The notes beneath the pieces are model-generated. The model searched no databases. It was not told the origin of the DNA and worked only from the letters and a program-made list of their open reading frames with translations. The position numbers and the translations under genes were made by a program. A stretch of 64,000 nucleotides of DNA from Mixta calida (GTDB taxonomy: Bacteria; Pseudomonadota; Gammaproteobacteria; Enterobacterales; Enterobacteriaceae). Positions 1 to 8,666 of the stretch are shown here, one piece after another (positions within the stretch are counted from its first letter, which is position 1; each line of letters begins with the position of its first letter). The DNA is taken from the NCBI RefSeq assembly GCF_002953215.1, contig NZ_CP026378.1, positions 3,578,540 to 3,642,539 of the forward strand. Reading direction: 5' to 3'.

Positions 1-561
1 ATGGATGCCCACCAGCGTCAGGCCATGCTGCTGAATCGCCTGGAGCGCCTGCGGCAGATCGTCATGCCAGATGCCGTGCTTGCTGTTCTCGCCGCCGGTG
101 TTGGTTTTCTGGCTGTGGCCGTGGCCGAAGCCGGGGTTGACGCGTAGCCAGACCGGATGGCCCTTCGAGCGCGCGCCGAGCTGATGCAGCATATCCACCG
201 AACCGGCGTTGACCGGAATACGCAGCTCCGCCACGCGCGCCAGCGTCGGTTCGTCCAGCAGATCGGCGGTGAAAACGATCTCGTCGCCGCCCGCCTTAAA
301 GCCCGCGGCCAGCGCCCGCTCAATCTCGCCCAGCGATACCGAATCGACCTTTACGCCCGCCTCACGCATCAGCCGCAGAATATGAATATTGGAGCAGGCT
401 TTCTGTGCGAAGCGCACCACGTCGAACTGCCGCAGCTGCGCGATGCGATCGCGGATAATATCGGCATCGTAGGCCCAGAACGGCCCGGTGTAGCGTTGGG
501 TCAGCGTTAACAGGTTAGCGGCATTCAGGGCGCTGTCGGAATTATTTAGCGGACGTGGCAT
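1..561 (-). CDS. lysA: Diaminopimelate decarboxylase (partial, N-terminal part)
   Basis: Catalyses the last step of lysine synthesis, meso-diaminopimelate to L-lysine plus CO2, using PLP in the cytoplasm. The frame stays open for 187 codons from the ATG at 561 to the window edge, so the C-terminal half is missing. It begins MPRPLNNSDSALNAANLLTL and contains the alanine-racemase-type barrel start, with the PLP-lysine region FAQKACSNIHILRLMREAG near residues 50-66 and the motif VDSVSLGEIERAL after it. It is divergent from lysR, the usual arrangement in enterobacteria, where LysR activates lysA. Identity is clear. Confidence 0.95.
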   Translation of the reverse strand, partial: MPRPLNNSDSALNAANLLTLTQRYTGPFWAYDADIIRDRIAQLRQFDVVRFAQKACSNIHILRLMREAGVKVDSVSLGEIERALAAGFKAGGDEIVFTADLLDEPTLARVAELRIPVNAGSVDMLHQLGARSKGHPVWLRVNPGFGHGHSQKTNTGGENSKHGIWHDDLPQALQAIQQHGLTLVGIH

Positions 562-672
562 CGGGATTCTCCTTAAACTTTCCCCTATTACGCCATAGCG
601 CCTTTTTGCTGAAAAATATCTGTTTCTGCGGAGTCTATGCAAATATGATATGGGTTTTACAGGGAGGCGGCG

Positions 673-1593
673 ATGGCGAACGTGACTCATCGACATATCG
701 AAATCTTTCACGCGGTGATGACCAGCGGCAACCTGACCGCCGCCGCTGAGCTGCTGCATACCTCGCAGCCCACCGTCAGCCGCGAGCTGGCGCGCTTTGA
801 GAAGGTCATTGGCCTGCGCCTGTTCGAGCGGGTGCGCGGACGGCTGCATCCCACCGTACAGGGGCTGCGGCTGTTTGAAGAGGTGCAACGCTCCTGGTAC
901 GGTCTCGACCGCATTATCAGCGCGGCGGAGGGGCTGCGGCAGTTTCGCCAGGGCGAGCTTTCCATCGCCTGCCTGCCGGTTTTCTCGCAGTCGCTGCTGC
1001 CGCCGCTCTGTCAGCCGTTTCTGCAACGCTATCCCGATCTCAGCCTGAATATTATTCCGCAGGAGTCGCCGCTGCTGGAAGAGTGGCTCTCCGCGCAGCG
1101 CCACGATCTGGGCCTGACCGAAACCCACGTCACGCCCGCCGGCACCGAGCGCATTGAACTGCTGACGTTAAACGAGGTTTGCGTACTGCCCGCACAGCAT
1201 CCGCTGGCGGCGCGACGGGTGCTGACGCCGCAGGATTTCGCCGGGGAGAGCTACATCAGCCTTTCGCGTTCCGACAGCTATCGTCAGCTGCTCGACGCGC
1301 TGTTCCATGAACAGGGCGTACAGCGCAGGATGGTGATGGAAACGCACAGCGCGGCGTCAGTCTGCGCGATGGTGCGCGCGGGAGTGGGCATTTCAGTGGT
1401 GAATCCGCTGACGGCGCTTGATTATGCCGCCAGCGGCGTAGTGATACGACGTTTCAGCGTCGAAGTGCCCTTTACCGTCAGCCTGATTCGACCGCTGCAT
1501 CGTCCGGCTTCCGCGCTGGTGAACGCCTTCAGCCAGCATCTGCAGAAAGAGGCCGCGCAGTTTCGCATCAAGCTTAACGCCCAGCTTGATTAA
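673..1593 (+). CDS. lysR: LysR, transcriptional activator of lysA
   Basis: A LysR-type regulator of 306 aa, close to the family norm. The N-terminal winged helix-turn-helix spans about residues 5-64 (FHAVMTSGNLTAAAELLHTS followed by QPTVSRELARFEKVIGLRLF), and a periplasmic-binding-like effector domain fills the rest. The start at 673 has GGGAGG just upstream. Divergent transcription from lysA across a 111-bp gap fits the founding member of the family, which activates lysA when diaminopimelate is present and lysine is low. That regulation is family knowledge; the exact operator cannot be fixed from the sequence alone. Confidence 0.93.
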   Translation: MANVTHRHIEIFHAVMTSGNLTAAAELLHTSQPTVSRELARFEKVIGLRLFERVRGRLHPTVQGLRLFEEVQRSWYGLDRIISAAEGLRQFRQGELSIACLPVFSQSLLPPLCQPFLQRYPDLSLNIIPQESPLLEEWLSAQRHDLGLTETHVTPAGTERIELLTLNEVCVLPAQHPLAARRVLTPQDFAGESYISLSRSDSYRQLLDALFHEQGVQRRMVMETHSAASVCAMVRAGVGISVVNPLTALDYAASGVVIRRFSVEVPFTVSLIRPLHRPASALVNAFSQHLQKEAAQFRIKLNAQLD

Positions 1594-1613
1594 AAGCGCG
1601 GATCGGGCTGTTG

Positions 1614-2831
1614 TCACCCTAACAGCAGCAGGCAGGATAAGTCATCGCCACCGTTTATTTTATTAATGGCCTGATCAAGTTTATCCTTCATATGCAAAGT
1701 GTGATTGATATATTGATGATAATCCGCAATCAGCTGCATCACATCTTCCTGTTTGATCTCCTGTTGCAGCGATTTTATCGAAAATGAAAGCTTCAGGAAA
1801 AAGTAATCCATCACGATACGGTAATAAATTCGCATTATTTGAGAGATATCCCTGCCGGGAAAACAGCTTGTATAAAGCTGGTAGTGTAAATAGTTGCGAA
1901 GCACATGCGGCTCCGCCAGGCATGAAGTGGCGCGAAGCTGCCGCCATTGATGATTAATGCCTGCGAACTTCTCATTAACGTTGATAACTTCAGCATTTTC
2001 AGGCACACCCAGATAGCTAAAAATAGAAGCGCCGACGTCCCGCAGCGCGCTGTTACGCACCGTGCCCTGTATATTGCCGCTAAAAATCGCCATAATGGCG
2101 CGTATCTTCAGCTGAAGCGCCTCTTTTTTGCCGCTGTTGTCCATTGTCAGTTGGCCTTCACGCAGCGCCACGACTAAACTTTCATAAAACGCTTCGATCT
2201 CAGAAAGCTGGCCAGCCACATCGAAATTGATACGCTGCAAATATAAAATAAACTGAGCTAACGCCAGCAAATTGGCCTCTATATCATTGCTTTCCGCATT
2301 GATAAGGTAGCAAGCAAATAGATGAATAAGCTGATCTTTCTGGGCAAGCGTCTGGCCTGAAGAGGTGAAAGATTTGGCGGATGAAGCAATAAGGTTTATT
2401 TCTTCATGCTGTAACATACTGTCCCGATCGAACAGCACCAGTCGTGCAACTTCGGGGCAGGATAAAGTCATGTTATGGCGTAACTGATCGCCCCATGCAT
2501 CCTTTAAACGGGGATAAGTCGCACAAACGGTAGAAAGCGATTCGCCGCCCATTTTTTGATGTATTTTACAGAGCTTGTCTTTAGTAAAAAAGGGACATCT
2601 TTTATTTTCATCAAACTGAATAACGGAGTGTTTTCCCTTTCCCTGACGGGTTAACTTCAGTTTATTTCTGGCAATATCTCTTATTTCGCTATCGGATGAG
2701 TTGATATATTTGGTATATGTTCTTTTATCTATAAAAATATTCCATCCATAACAACAATCGTTTAAGCACTCCGCCCCCGTACATCTAAATTTCTTATAAA
2801 AGTTCGGGGTAATTACTTTACGGATTTTCAT
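1614..2831 (-). CDS. fliB: FliB-type (flagellin) lysine-N-methylase
   Basis: A 405-aa protein with the cysteine pattern of FliB/YkgJ-like lysine methylases: C17, C22, C26, C27 (CTGAECLNDCCYGWNI), then C79 and C88 (CPFFTKDKLCKIH), C103 (VCATYPR) and a later LSCPEVARL. These probably bind an Fe-S cluster. In Salmonella FliB methylates surface lysines of flagellin and lies beside fliC; here it is alone, with no flagellar gene in view. The gene is visibly A/T-richer than lysR and lysS on either side, suggesting separate acquisition. It is convergent with lysR, 20 bp away. The family call is good, but the substrate is inferred. Confidence 0.75.
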   Translation of the reverse strand: MKIRKVITPNFYKKFRCTGAECLNDCCYGWNIFIDKRTYTKYINSSDSEIRDIARNKLKLTRQGKGKHSVIQFDENKRCPFFTKDKLCKIHQKMGGESLSTVCATYPRLKDAWGDQLRHNMTLSCPEVARLVLFDRDSMLQHEEINLIASSAKSFTSSGQTLAQKDQLIHLFACYLINAESNDIEANLLALAQFILYLQRINFDVAGQLSEIEAFYESLVVALREGQLTMDNSGKKEALQLKIRAIMAIFSGNIQGTVRNSALRDVGASIFSYLGVPENAEVINVNEKFAGINHQWRQLRATSCLAEPHVLRNYLHYQLYTSCFPGRDISQIMRIYYRIVMDYFFLKLSFSIKSLQQEIKQEDVMQLIADYHQYINHTLHMKDKLDQAINKINGGDDLSCLLLLG

Positions 2832-3087
2832 CGGGCATCGCTCATCGTTAAATCAGGTAAGGTAACATATTGTGATCGCAACCCTAACGGCTTATAAGCG
2901 AACACTTTAGCGCGTAATTAGCGTGACACATTCAGATAATCCTTCCCTCATTACCGGCGACGTCGGTAACGGTTCTGGCAGATCTTTATTAAGCCTCTGA
3001 TTTGGGAAACATCGGGGTAAGTGAGCAGATGACGCGTATGGCGTGGCGCCGCAGCGGCAAGGAATGGGAATAAGGACGTTGCTGATT

Positions 3088-3120
3088 CGCTGGCGGCACA
3101 GTGATGCCGCCAGCGCTTTT
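3088..3120 (+). terminator. GC-rich hairpin downstream of the MFS gene
   Basis: An 11-bp perfect stem (CGCTGGCGGCA, loop CAGTGA, then its complement) is followed on the + strand by CTTTT. It lies just past the stop of the minus-strand MFS gene. The T-run is on the other strand, so it is either a weak bidirectional terminator or a palindrome that protects the mRNA 3' end. Confidence 0.45.
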
Positions 3121-3128
3121 GCACAGGG

Positions 3129-4292
3129 TTAAGCGCGCGCCGTCTGCGTCTGTCCGCCCGCGCGGCGGAAAGTCATCAGGCAGACAATCAGCCCCAGCAC
3201 GGCCAGCACGGCGGCGGCCACCGGCACCGAGGTCAGGCCGTAACCGCCGTCGATTACCGCCCCGCCAACCCAGGCGCCCAGCGCATTGCCGACGTTAAAC
3301 GCGGAAATGTTCAGGGTCGAGACCAGATTCGGCGCCTCTTTACCGTGGCGCACTACGTTGATTTGCAGGCCGGGGACGGTGGCGAAAGTGGCCATCGCCC
3401 ACAGGAACAGGGTAATTTCCGCCAGCCAGAGGCCGTGGCTGGTCCAGCTAAAGGCGAGCGAAAACAGCGCGATCAGCGCAAAACTGAGAATCAGGCTGAA
3501 CGACACTTTCCAGTCCGCCAGCTTGCCGCCGATGATATTGCCCACTGTCAGCCCTGCGCCGATCAGGAACAGCGTCCAACTGACGCCGCGATTGCTGATG
3601 CCGGTGACCTGCAGCAGCAGCGGCGCGATATAGCTGAACAGCGCGAACATCGCCGCCGCGAAGCAGACAGTCATCAGCAGCGACAGCCAGAGCTTGCCGT
3701 TCGCCAGCGCGCTGATTTCGCTGGCGAGATGTACCGGCTTTTCATCTTTGTTGGTCGGCAGGCTGACGATCAGGGCGATAAACGCCAGCACGCCAATTAC
3801 CGCCACGCCCCAGAAGGTAGCGCGCCAGCCGAACAGCTGGCCGAACCAGGTGCCGAGCGGCACGCCCAGCACGTTAGCCAGCGTCAGGCCAGTAAACATC
3901 AGCGCGACGGCGGAGGCCTGGCGGTTAGGCGCCACCAGGCTGGCAGCCACCACCGAACCGATGCCGAAGAACGCGCCGTGACAGAGCGCGGTCACAACGC
4001 GCGCCAGCATCAGCAGATTGTAGCTGTAGGCCAGGGCGCACAGCACGTTGCCGATAATAAAGATCGACATCAGTAGGATCAGCGTGCGTTTACGCGGCAG
4101 GCGCGCGGTCAGCAGCGCCATTACCGGCGCGCCGATCGCCACGCCCAGCGCATAGCCGCTGATCAGCCAGCCGGCGGAAGGAATAGAAACGCGCAGGTCG
4201 CCCGCCACCTCCGGCAGTAATCCCATAATAACGAACTCGGTGGTGCCGATTGCAAACGCACTCAGCGCCAGAGCCAGTAATGAAACAGGCAT
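3129..4292 (-). CDS. MFS transporter of the AraJ/YdhP (DHA1) type
   Basis: A 387-aa, 12-helix inner-membrane protein of the drug:H+ antiporter-1 family. The start SLLALALSAFAIGTTEFVIM, the GLLPEVAGDL segment, the RLPRKRT loop and the motif-C-like GLTLANVLGVPLGTWFG match E. coli YdhP and AraJ. It probably exports sugars, arabinose-like compounds or drugs; the substrate cannot be read from sequence. It is transcribed alone, 297 bp from fliB and 328 bp from the cupin gene. Assignment to the family is firm and the specific orthology is not. Confidence 0.85.
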   Translation of the reverse strand: MPVSLLALALSAFAIGTTEFVIMGLLPEVAGDLRVSIPSAGWLISGYALGVAIGAPVMALLTARLPRKRTLILLMSIFIIGNVLCALAYSYNLLMLARVVTALCHGAFFGIGSVVAASLVAPNRQASAVALMFTGLTLANVLGVPLGTWFGQLFGWRATFWGVAVIGVLAFIALIVSLPTNKDEKPVHLASEISALANGKLWLSLLMTVCFAAAMFALFSYIAPLLLQVTGISNRGVSWTLFLIGAGLTVGNIIGGKLADWKVSFSLILSFALIALFSLAFSWTSHGLWLAEITLFLWAMATFATVPGLQINVVRHGKEAPNLVSTLNISAFNVGNALGAWVGGAVIDGGYGLTSVPVAAAVLAVLGLIVCLMTFRRAGGQTQTARA

Positions 4293-4620
4293 AACACTCT
4301 CCCAAAAAAACGATGATTGCAGACTCCAGGCAGGCCGCTGTCAGGCAGCGGTTCAGACGACGCGTTGTGGTGATGCCTTGAATGTTTTGCGTCGCGGCGG
4401 CTATTAAAACACAGTGTTATCACAACAAACACCCTGGCTACGACAAGGGAATATTGCGTCTGGCGCAACAATCCACCGCGATCTCTCGCTGCGCCATCGG
4501 GATTTCTTTCAGGAGGATAAACAGAGCGGCAAAACGCTGTATAACAATGTCGCGCCTAATATCCCTTACGTACATTTTGAACGCTGGCTACAGGCGGACA
4601 TTAAATCCTGACGCGTACTT
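4293..4620. other. Intergenic region upstream of the MFS gene, with a possible gene remnant
   Basis: This holds the promoter side of the MFS gene. On the + strand, a frame at about 4414-4611 ends in a protein-like stretch (LRHRDFFQEDKQSGKTLYNN, then VAPNIPYVHFERWLQAD). It has no good ribosome site, no convincing N terminus and no recognised domain. It could be the 3' end of a decayed gene or chance. No RNA gene is apparent. Confidence 0.3.
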
Positions 4621-5124
4621 TTACTTGCGCTGCGCATCCGGCAGGCCGTCATGGGTGCCGAGCGGCTGCGCCGGCGGCTCGATCCAGCGGTCGGCGCGCG
4701 TGGCGGCGTAGTCGGGATTCAGCGGATAGTAGATGCGATTTTCCTTTTTGTTCGCCTCGCCCACCACCAGCAATTTGACCTCTTCTTCGCTGTTGTTAAT
4801 AAAGGTGTGGCAGATGCCGGTGCCCGCCGGAAACGCCACCGCGTCGCCCGGCGTCAGCGCATGCAGCTCGCCGTTGAGCCAGAGATGGGGCTGCCCTTCC
4901 AGCACATAGACAAACTCCTCTTCGGCGCTTTCGGCGTGCGGATAAGAGAGGCGGCGGCCCGGCAGCAGGCGCTCGTGATGAATGCCGATGCGCGTCAGCC
5001 CCAGCGCGCGGCCCAGCGGCGCGCCGATGCCCATGCGCTCATCGCTGCCGCGATAGTGGGCCTTATCGGGTTCCTCCAGCGTTTGCCAGCGGCCGATGCA
5101 TTGCGGACGTGAAGATGAAGACAT
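4621..5124 (-). CDS. Cupin-domain protein of unknown function
   Basis: A 167-aa single-domain cupin. Motif 1 is around residues 61-80 (SYPHAESAEEEFVYVLEG) and motif 2 around 90-112 (PGDAVAFPAGTGICHTFINN), giving His/Glu/His candidates for a metal site inside a beta barrel. There is no DNA-binding domain or signal peptide. It sits between an MFS gene and lysS on the same strand but is separated from lysS by a strong terminator, so it is probably its own unit. Many such proteins are isomerases, dioxygenases or binding proteins; nothing here picks one. Confidence 0.75.
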   Translation of the reverse strand: MSSSSRPQCIGRWQTLEEPDKAHYRGSDERMGIGAPLGRALGLTRIGIHHERLLPGRRLSYPHAESAEEEFVYVLEGQPHLWLNGELHALTPGDAVAFPAGTGICHTFINNSEEEVKLLVVGEANKKENRIYYPLNPDYAATRADRWIEPPAQPLGTHDGLPDAQRK

Positions 5125-5192
5125 AGCTTTACTCCTGATGAAGCCAGATTTTTAGCCTGGCAAAGGCGCAAGCGTATCTCAAGGCGGAAATG

Positions 5193-5218
5193 AAAAAGGA
5201 CGCCGAAGCGTCCTTTTT
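5193..5218 (-). terminator. Rho-independent terminator after lysS
   Basis: An 11-bp perfect inverted repeat AAAAAGGACGC / GCGTCCTTTTT with loop CGAA follows the lysS stop by about 15 bp. A and T runs on both sides make it bidirectional. Confidence 0.88.
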
Positions 5219-5233
5219 ACTCTGTCGTCAGCG

Positions 5234-6754
5234 TTATTTGCCGGACGGACGCAGCGCCGGGAACAGGATCACGTCGCGGATGGTGTGGCTGTTGGTGAAC
5301 AGCATTACCATGCGGTCGATACCGATGCCCAGACCTGCGGTCGGCGGCAGGCCGTGCTCCAGCGCGGTGACGTAGTCTTCATCGAAGAACATCGCTTCGT
5401 CGTCGCCCGCGTCTTTCGCTTCCACCTGCTGACGGAAGCGATCGGCCTGATCTTCCGCATCGTTCAACTCGGAGAAACCGTTGCCGATTTCGCGGCCGCC
5501 GATAAAGAATTCAAAGCGGTCGGTGATTTCCGGGTTGGTGTCGTTGCGGCGCGCCAGCGGAGAAACTTCTGCCGGATATTCGGTGATAAAGGTCGGCTGG
5601 ATAAGATGGCTTTCCGCGGTCTCTTCAAAAATCTCAGTGACAACGCGACCCAGGCCCCAGCTTTTCTCTACTTTGATGCCCAGCGAGCGCGCAATGGCGA
5701 CCGCTTTATCGAAATCATCCAGATCGGCCAGGTTAGTTTCCGGGCGGTATTTCTGAATCGCTTCTTTCATCGTCAGCTTAGCGAACGGCTTGCCGAAGTC
5801 GAACACCTGGTCGCCGTAAGGCACTTCGGTGGTGCCCAGCACCTGCTGCGCCAGGGTGCGGAACAGGCTTTCGGTCAGCTCGATCAGATCTTTATAATCC
5901 GCGTAGGCCATATAGAGTTCCATCATGGTGAACTCAGGGTTATGGCGCGGCGAGATGCCTTCGTTACGGAAGTTGCGGTTGATTTCGAATACGCGATCGA
6001 AACCGCCCACCACCAGACGTTTCAGATAGAGTTCCGGCGCGATGCGCAGGTACATATCAATGTCGAGCGCGTTGTGATGGGTGATGAACGGACGCGCGGA
6101 GGCGCCGCCTGGGATCACCTGCATCATCGGCGTTTCCACTTCCATAAAGTCGCGGCTCACCATGAACTGGCGGATGCCGGCCATGATCTGGGAGCGAATG
6201 CGGAAGGTTTTGCGCGACTCTTCGTTGGCGATCAGATCGAGGTAGCGCTGACGATAGCGCGTTTCCTGATCGGCCAGGCCGTGAAATTTATCCGGCAGCG
6301 GACGCAGCGCTTTGGTCAGCAGGCGCAGTTCGGTGCAATGGATAGAGAGTTCGCCGGTTTTGGTTTTGAACAGTTTGCCGCGCGCGCCGAGAATGTCGCC
6401 CAGGTCCCACTTTTTAAACTGTTCGTTGTAAACGCCTTCCGCCAGGTCGTCGCGCGCCACGTAAAGCTGGATGCGGCCGCCGACGTCCTGCAGCGTTACA
6501 AACGACGCCTTGCCCATAATGCGGCGCGTCATCATACGACCCGCCACGCTGACTTCGATATTCAGCGCTTCCAGCTCTTCGTTGCTTTTCTCGTCATACT
6601 GCGCGTGCAGCTGTTCGGAGATGCCGTCGCGGCGGAAATCGTTCGGGAACGCCACGCCATGTTCACGCAGCGCGCTGAGCTTTTCACGACGCGCTTTCAG
6701 TTCGTTATTAAGTTCAAGCGCGGCATCAGCGCCCTGCGGTTGTTGTTCAGACAT
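5234..6754 (-). CDS. lysS: Lysyl-tRNA synthetase (class II)
   Basis: Charges tRNA-Lys with lysine using ATP. It has 506 aa, the normal length for the enterobacterial enzyme. The N-terminal OB-fold anticodon-binding domain covers about residues 60-150 ([20 protein letters not shown]). Class II motif 2 is seen as [20 protein letters not shown] near residue 265, and motif 3 as [15 protein letters not shown] near residue 480. It follows prfB with a 9-bp gap, the conserved prfB-lysS operon, and ends at a strong terminator. Confidence 0.97.
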   Translation of the reverse strand: MSEQQPQGADAALELNNELKARREKLSALREHGVAFPNDFRRDGISEQLHAQYDEKSNEELEALNIEVSVAGRMMTRRIMGKASFVTLQDVGGRIQLYVARDDLAEGVYNEQFKKWDLGDILGARGKLFKTKTGELSIHCTELRLLTKALRPLPDKFHGLADQETRYRQRYLDLIANEESRKTFRIRSQIMAGIRQFMVSRDFMEVETPMMQVIPGGASARPFITHHNALDIDMYLRIAPELYLKRLVVGGFDRVFEINRNFRNEGISPRHNPEFTMMELYMAYADYKDLIELTESLFRTLAQQVLGTTEVPYGDQVFDFGKPFAKLTMKEAIQKYRPETNLADLDDFDKAVAIARSLGIKVEKSWGLGRVVTEIFEETAESHLIQPTFITEYPAEVSPLARRNDTNPEITDRFEFFIGGREIGNGFSELNDAEDQADRFRQQVEAKDAGDDEAMFFDEDYVTALEHGLPPTAGLGIGIDRMVMLFTNSHTIRDVILFPALRPSGK

Positions 6755-6763
6755 GTCGGTTCC

Positions 6764-7862
6764 TTATAGCCCTGCTTTCAAACTTGCTTCAATGAAGCGA
6801 TCCAGATCGCCGTCCAGCACCGCCTGCGTGTTGCGCGTTTCCACGCCGGTGCGCAGATCTTTAATGCGTGAATCGTCCAGCACGTAAGAACGGATCTGGC
6901 TGCCCCAGCCGATATCAGATTTGTTGTCTTCCAGCGCCTGTTTCTCAGCATTTTTCTTTTGCATTTCCAGTTCATAAAGCTTGGCTTTCATCTGCTTCAT
7001 GGCCTGGTCTTTGTTTTTATGCTGGGAACGGTCGTTCTGACACTGGGTGACGGTACCGGTCGGAATGTGGGTAATACGCACGGCCGATTCGGTACGGTTA
7101 ACGTGCTGACCGCCTGCACCGGATGCGCGGTAGACGTCGATGCGCAGGTCCGCCGGGTTGATTTCGATGTCGATGTCGTCATCCACTTCCGGGTAAACGA
7201 AGGCGGAGCTGAACGAGGTGTGGCGACGACCGCCAGAGTCGAACGGGCTTTTACGCACCAGACGATGCACGCCGGTTTCGGTACGCAGCCAGCCGAAGGC
7301 GTAGTCGCCGGAGATGCGGATAGTCGCGGATTTGATGCCCGCCACTTCGCCGTCGGAGACTTCGATGACTTCGGTTTTAAAGCCTTTATCTTCCGCCCAG
7401 CGCAGATACATGCGCAGCAGCATGCTGGCCCAGTCCTGCGCTTCGGTGCCGCCCGATCCTGCCTGCAGATCGATGTAGCAGTCGGCGCTGTCATATTCGC
7501 CGGAGAACATGCGGCGGAATTCCAGCTCGCCCAGTTTTTTCTCCAGGCCATCCAGCTCGGCGACGGCTTCGTTGAAGGTTTCTTCATCTTCCGCTTCAAC
7601 GGCCAGGTCCAGCAGGCCGGTGACATCTTCAAGGCCCTGGCTCATCTGGTCGAGGGTTTCGACTACGGCTTCCAGCGCGGATCGCTCTTTGCCCAGCGCC
7701 TGAGCGCGTTCAGGTTCGTTCCAGACGTCCGGCTGTTCCAGCTCGGCGTTTACTTCTTCGAGGCGTTCTTTCTTGGCATCGTAGTCAAAGATACCCCCTA
7801 AGAACGTCGCTGCGCTCAGTGAGGTCCTGAATACGGTTTTTGACCGGATTAATTTCAAACAT
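6764..7862 (-). CDS. prfB: Peptide chain release factor 2, with programmed +1 frameshift
   Basis: RF2 reads UGA and UAA and releases finished peptides through its GGQ loop ([13 protein letters not shown]) and SPF motif ([11 protein letters not shown]). The gene is in two frames. ATG at 7862 opens a 25-codon piece, [20 protein letters not shown] then LRGYL, which ends at an in-frame TGA at 7787-7785. A +1 shift then gives [12 protein letters not shown] and continues to 6764. The product is 365 aa, the same as in E. coli. An ORF finder that starts at 7858 in the second frame gets the N terminus wrong. The gene heads prfB-lysS; upstream it is cut off from recJ by repeat arrays. Confidence 0.97.
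7784..7799 (-). promoter_or_regulatory. prfB programmed +1 frameshift site
   Basis: On the minus strand the sequence is AGGGGGTATCTTTGAC: an SD-like AGGGGG, three bases, the slippery CTT, then the weak stop TGA followed by C. This is the classical autoregulatory site. When RF2 is scarce the ribosome pauses at UGAC and slips forward, making more RF2. Confidence 0.96.
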
Positions 7863-7968
7863 GGCTTTCGAATCTTTTAGGAAGTGTCTATGGATATGAC
7901 CGGGCAGTTTACCCGAAAAGGCGAGGAGATTGTAGTTTTGTCCGGCGGTTTGTGCAGGTGCAGCGGGC

Positions 7969-8222
7969 GCGGGGTTTAAGGGGCTGGATTCGGATAGCAG
8001 GCGCGGGGTTTAAGGGGCTGGATTCGGACAGCGGGTGCGGGGTTTAAGGAGCAGGATTCGGACAGCGGGTGCGGGGTTTAAGGAGGCAGGATTCGGACGG
8101 CGGGCGCGGTGATTAAGGAGGCAGGATTCGGACGGCGGGCGCGGGGTTTAAGGAGGCAGGATTCGGACGGCGGGCGCGGGGTTTAAGGAGGCAGGATTCG
8201 GACGGCGGGCGCGGTGATTAAG
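7969..8222. repeat. Tandem array A: 34-35 bp unit, seven full copies plus a partial one
   Basis: Copies begin with GCGGGGTTTAAG (or GCGGTGATTAAG) at 7969, 8003, 8037, 8071, 8106, 8141, 8176 and 8211. Each also carries GCAGGATTCGGA (GCTGGATTCGGA in the first two) and ends CGGGC or close to it. The first three periods are 34 bp and have point differences; the later ones are 35 bp and almost identical, as expected from recent slippage or unequal crossover. The period is not a multiple of three, so the array is not coding. Each unit contains an AAGGAGG-like or AAGGGG stretch. It lies between recJ and prfB. Confidence 0.93.
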
Positions 8223-8244
8223 TCGCTCACTTTCGGTCAGCGAC

Positions 8245-8336
8245 GGGCAGGCCGCTACGTAAAGTCGTCGTCAATCCATCCCTGGAGACTCCGCCGCGTC
8301 ATCCCTGACGCGGAGGCTTTACTTCGCGGCCTGCCC
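8245..8336. repeat. Palindromic element 1 between arrays A and B
   Basis: Outer arms 8245-8264 (GGGCAGGCCGCTACGTAAAG) and 8317-8336 are inverted repeats that match at 18 of 20 positions. Inside, CCGCGTCA-TCCC-TGACGCGG (8294-8313) forms a perfect 8-bp hairpin. A core CCATCCCTGG with a nearby CTCC is also found, inverted, in element 2. It looks like a small non-autonomous palindromic interspersed repeat. Confidence 0.8.
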
Positions 8337-8346
8337 GCCGCCTCCC

Positions 8347-8504
8347 TGACATCGTGCAAATAGTTCGCCGTCCTGACATCGTGCGAATAGTTCACCGTCC
8401 TGACATCGTGCAAATAGTTCACCGTCCTGACATCGTGCAAATAGTTCACCGTCCTGACATTGTGCAAATACTTCACCGTCCAGTTATCGTGCAAAGGCTT
8501 TACC
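8347..8504. repeat. Tandem array B: 27 bp unit, five copies plus a degenerate sixth
   Basis: Units start at 8347, 8374, 8401, 8428 and 8455, each TGACATCGTGCAAATAGTTC followed by ACCGTCC with at most a few changes. A sixth, diverged copy starts near 8482. Because 27 is a multiple of three, open frames run through on both strands, encoding a nine-residue repeat such as VRTVNYLHD on the minus strand. There is no ribosome site or non-repeat domain, so it is taken as non-coding. Confidence 0.93.
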
Positions 8505-8563
8505 AAACAAAAGCCGATAAAATTTTAAAAGGTCAGGTTACGCAAGCGCGATATCAGAGGAGT

Positions 8564-8665
8564 AAGAGGGACAGGACGAGAGGCGGGCCTCCCGCGCCAG
8601 GGAAGGCGCGGGCGGAGGCCCCAGGGATGGGTGCATGCCGTCCCGCCGAGCGGCCTGTCCCTCTT
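8564..8665. repeat. Palindromic element 2 between arrays B and C (inverted relative to element 1)
   Basis: Outer arms 8564-8587 (beginning AAGAGGGACAGG) and 8642-8665 match at 20 of 24 positions as inverted repeats. An inner hairpin CCCGCGCC-N6-GGCGCGGG is at 8591-8612. CCCAGGGATGG (8620-8630) is the reverse complement of the CCATCCCTGG core of element 1, so the two elements are related and point in opposite directions. Confidence 0.8.
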
Positions 8666-8666
8666 G

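Noticed and set aside
6764-7858. prfB as a single frame from 7858
   Set aside because: The N terminus does not match RF2; the known +1 frameshift from ATG 7862 restores the full 365-aa protein.
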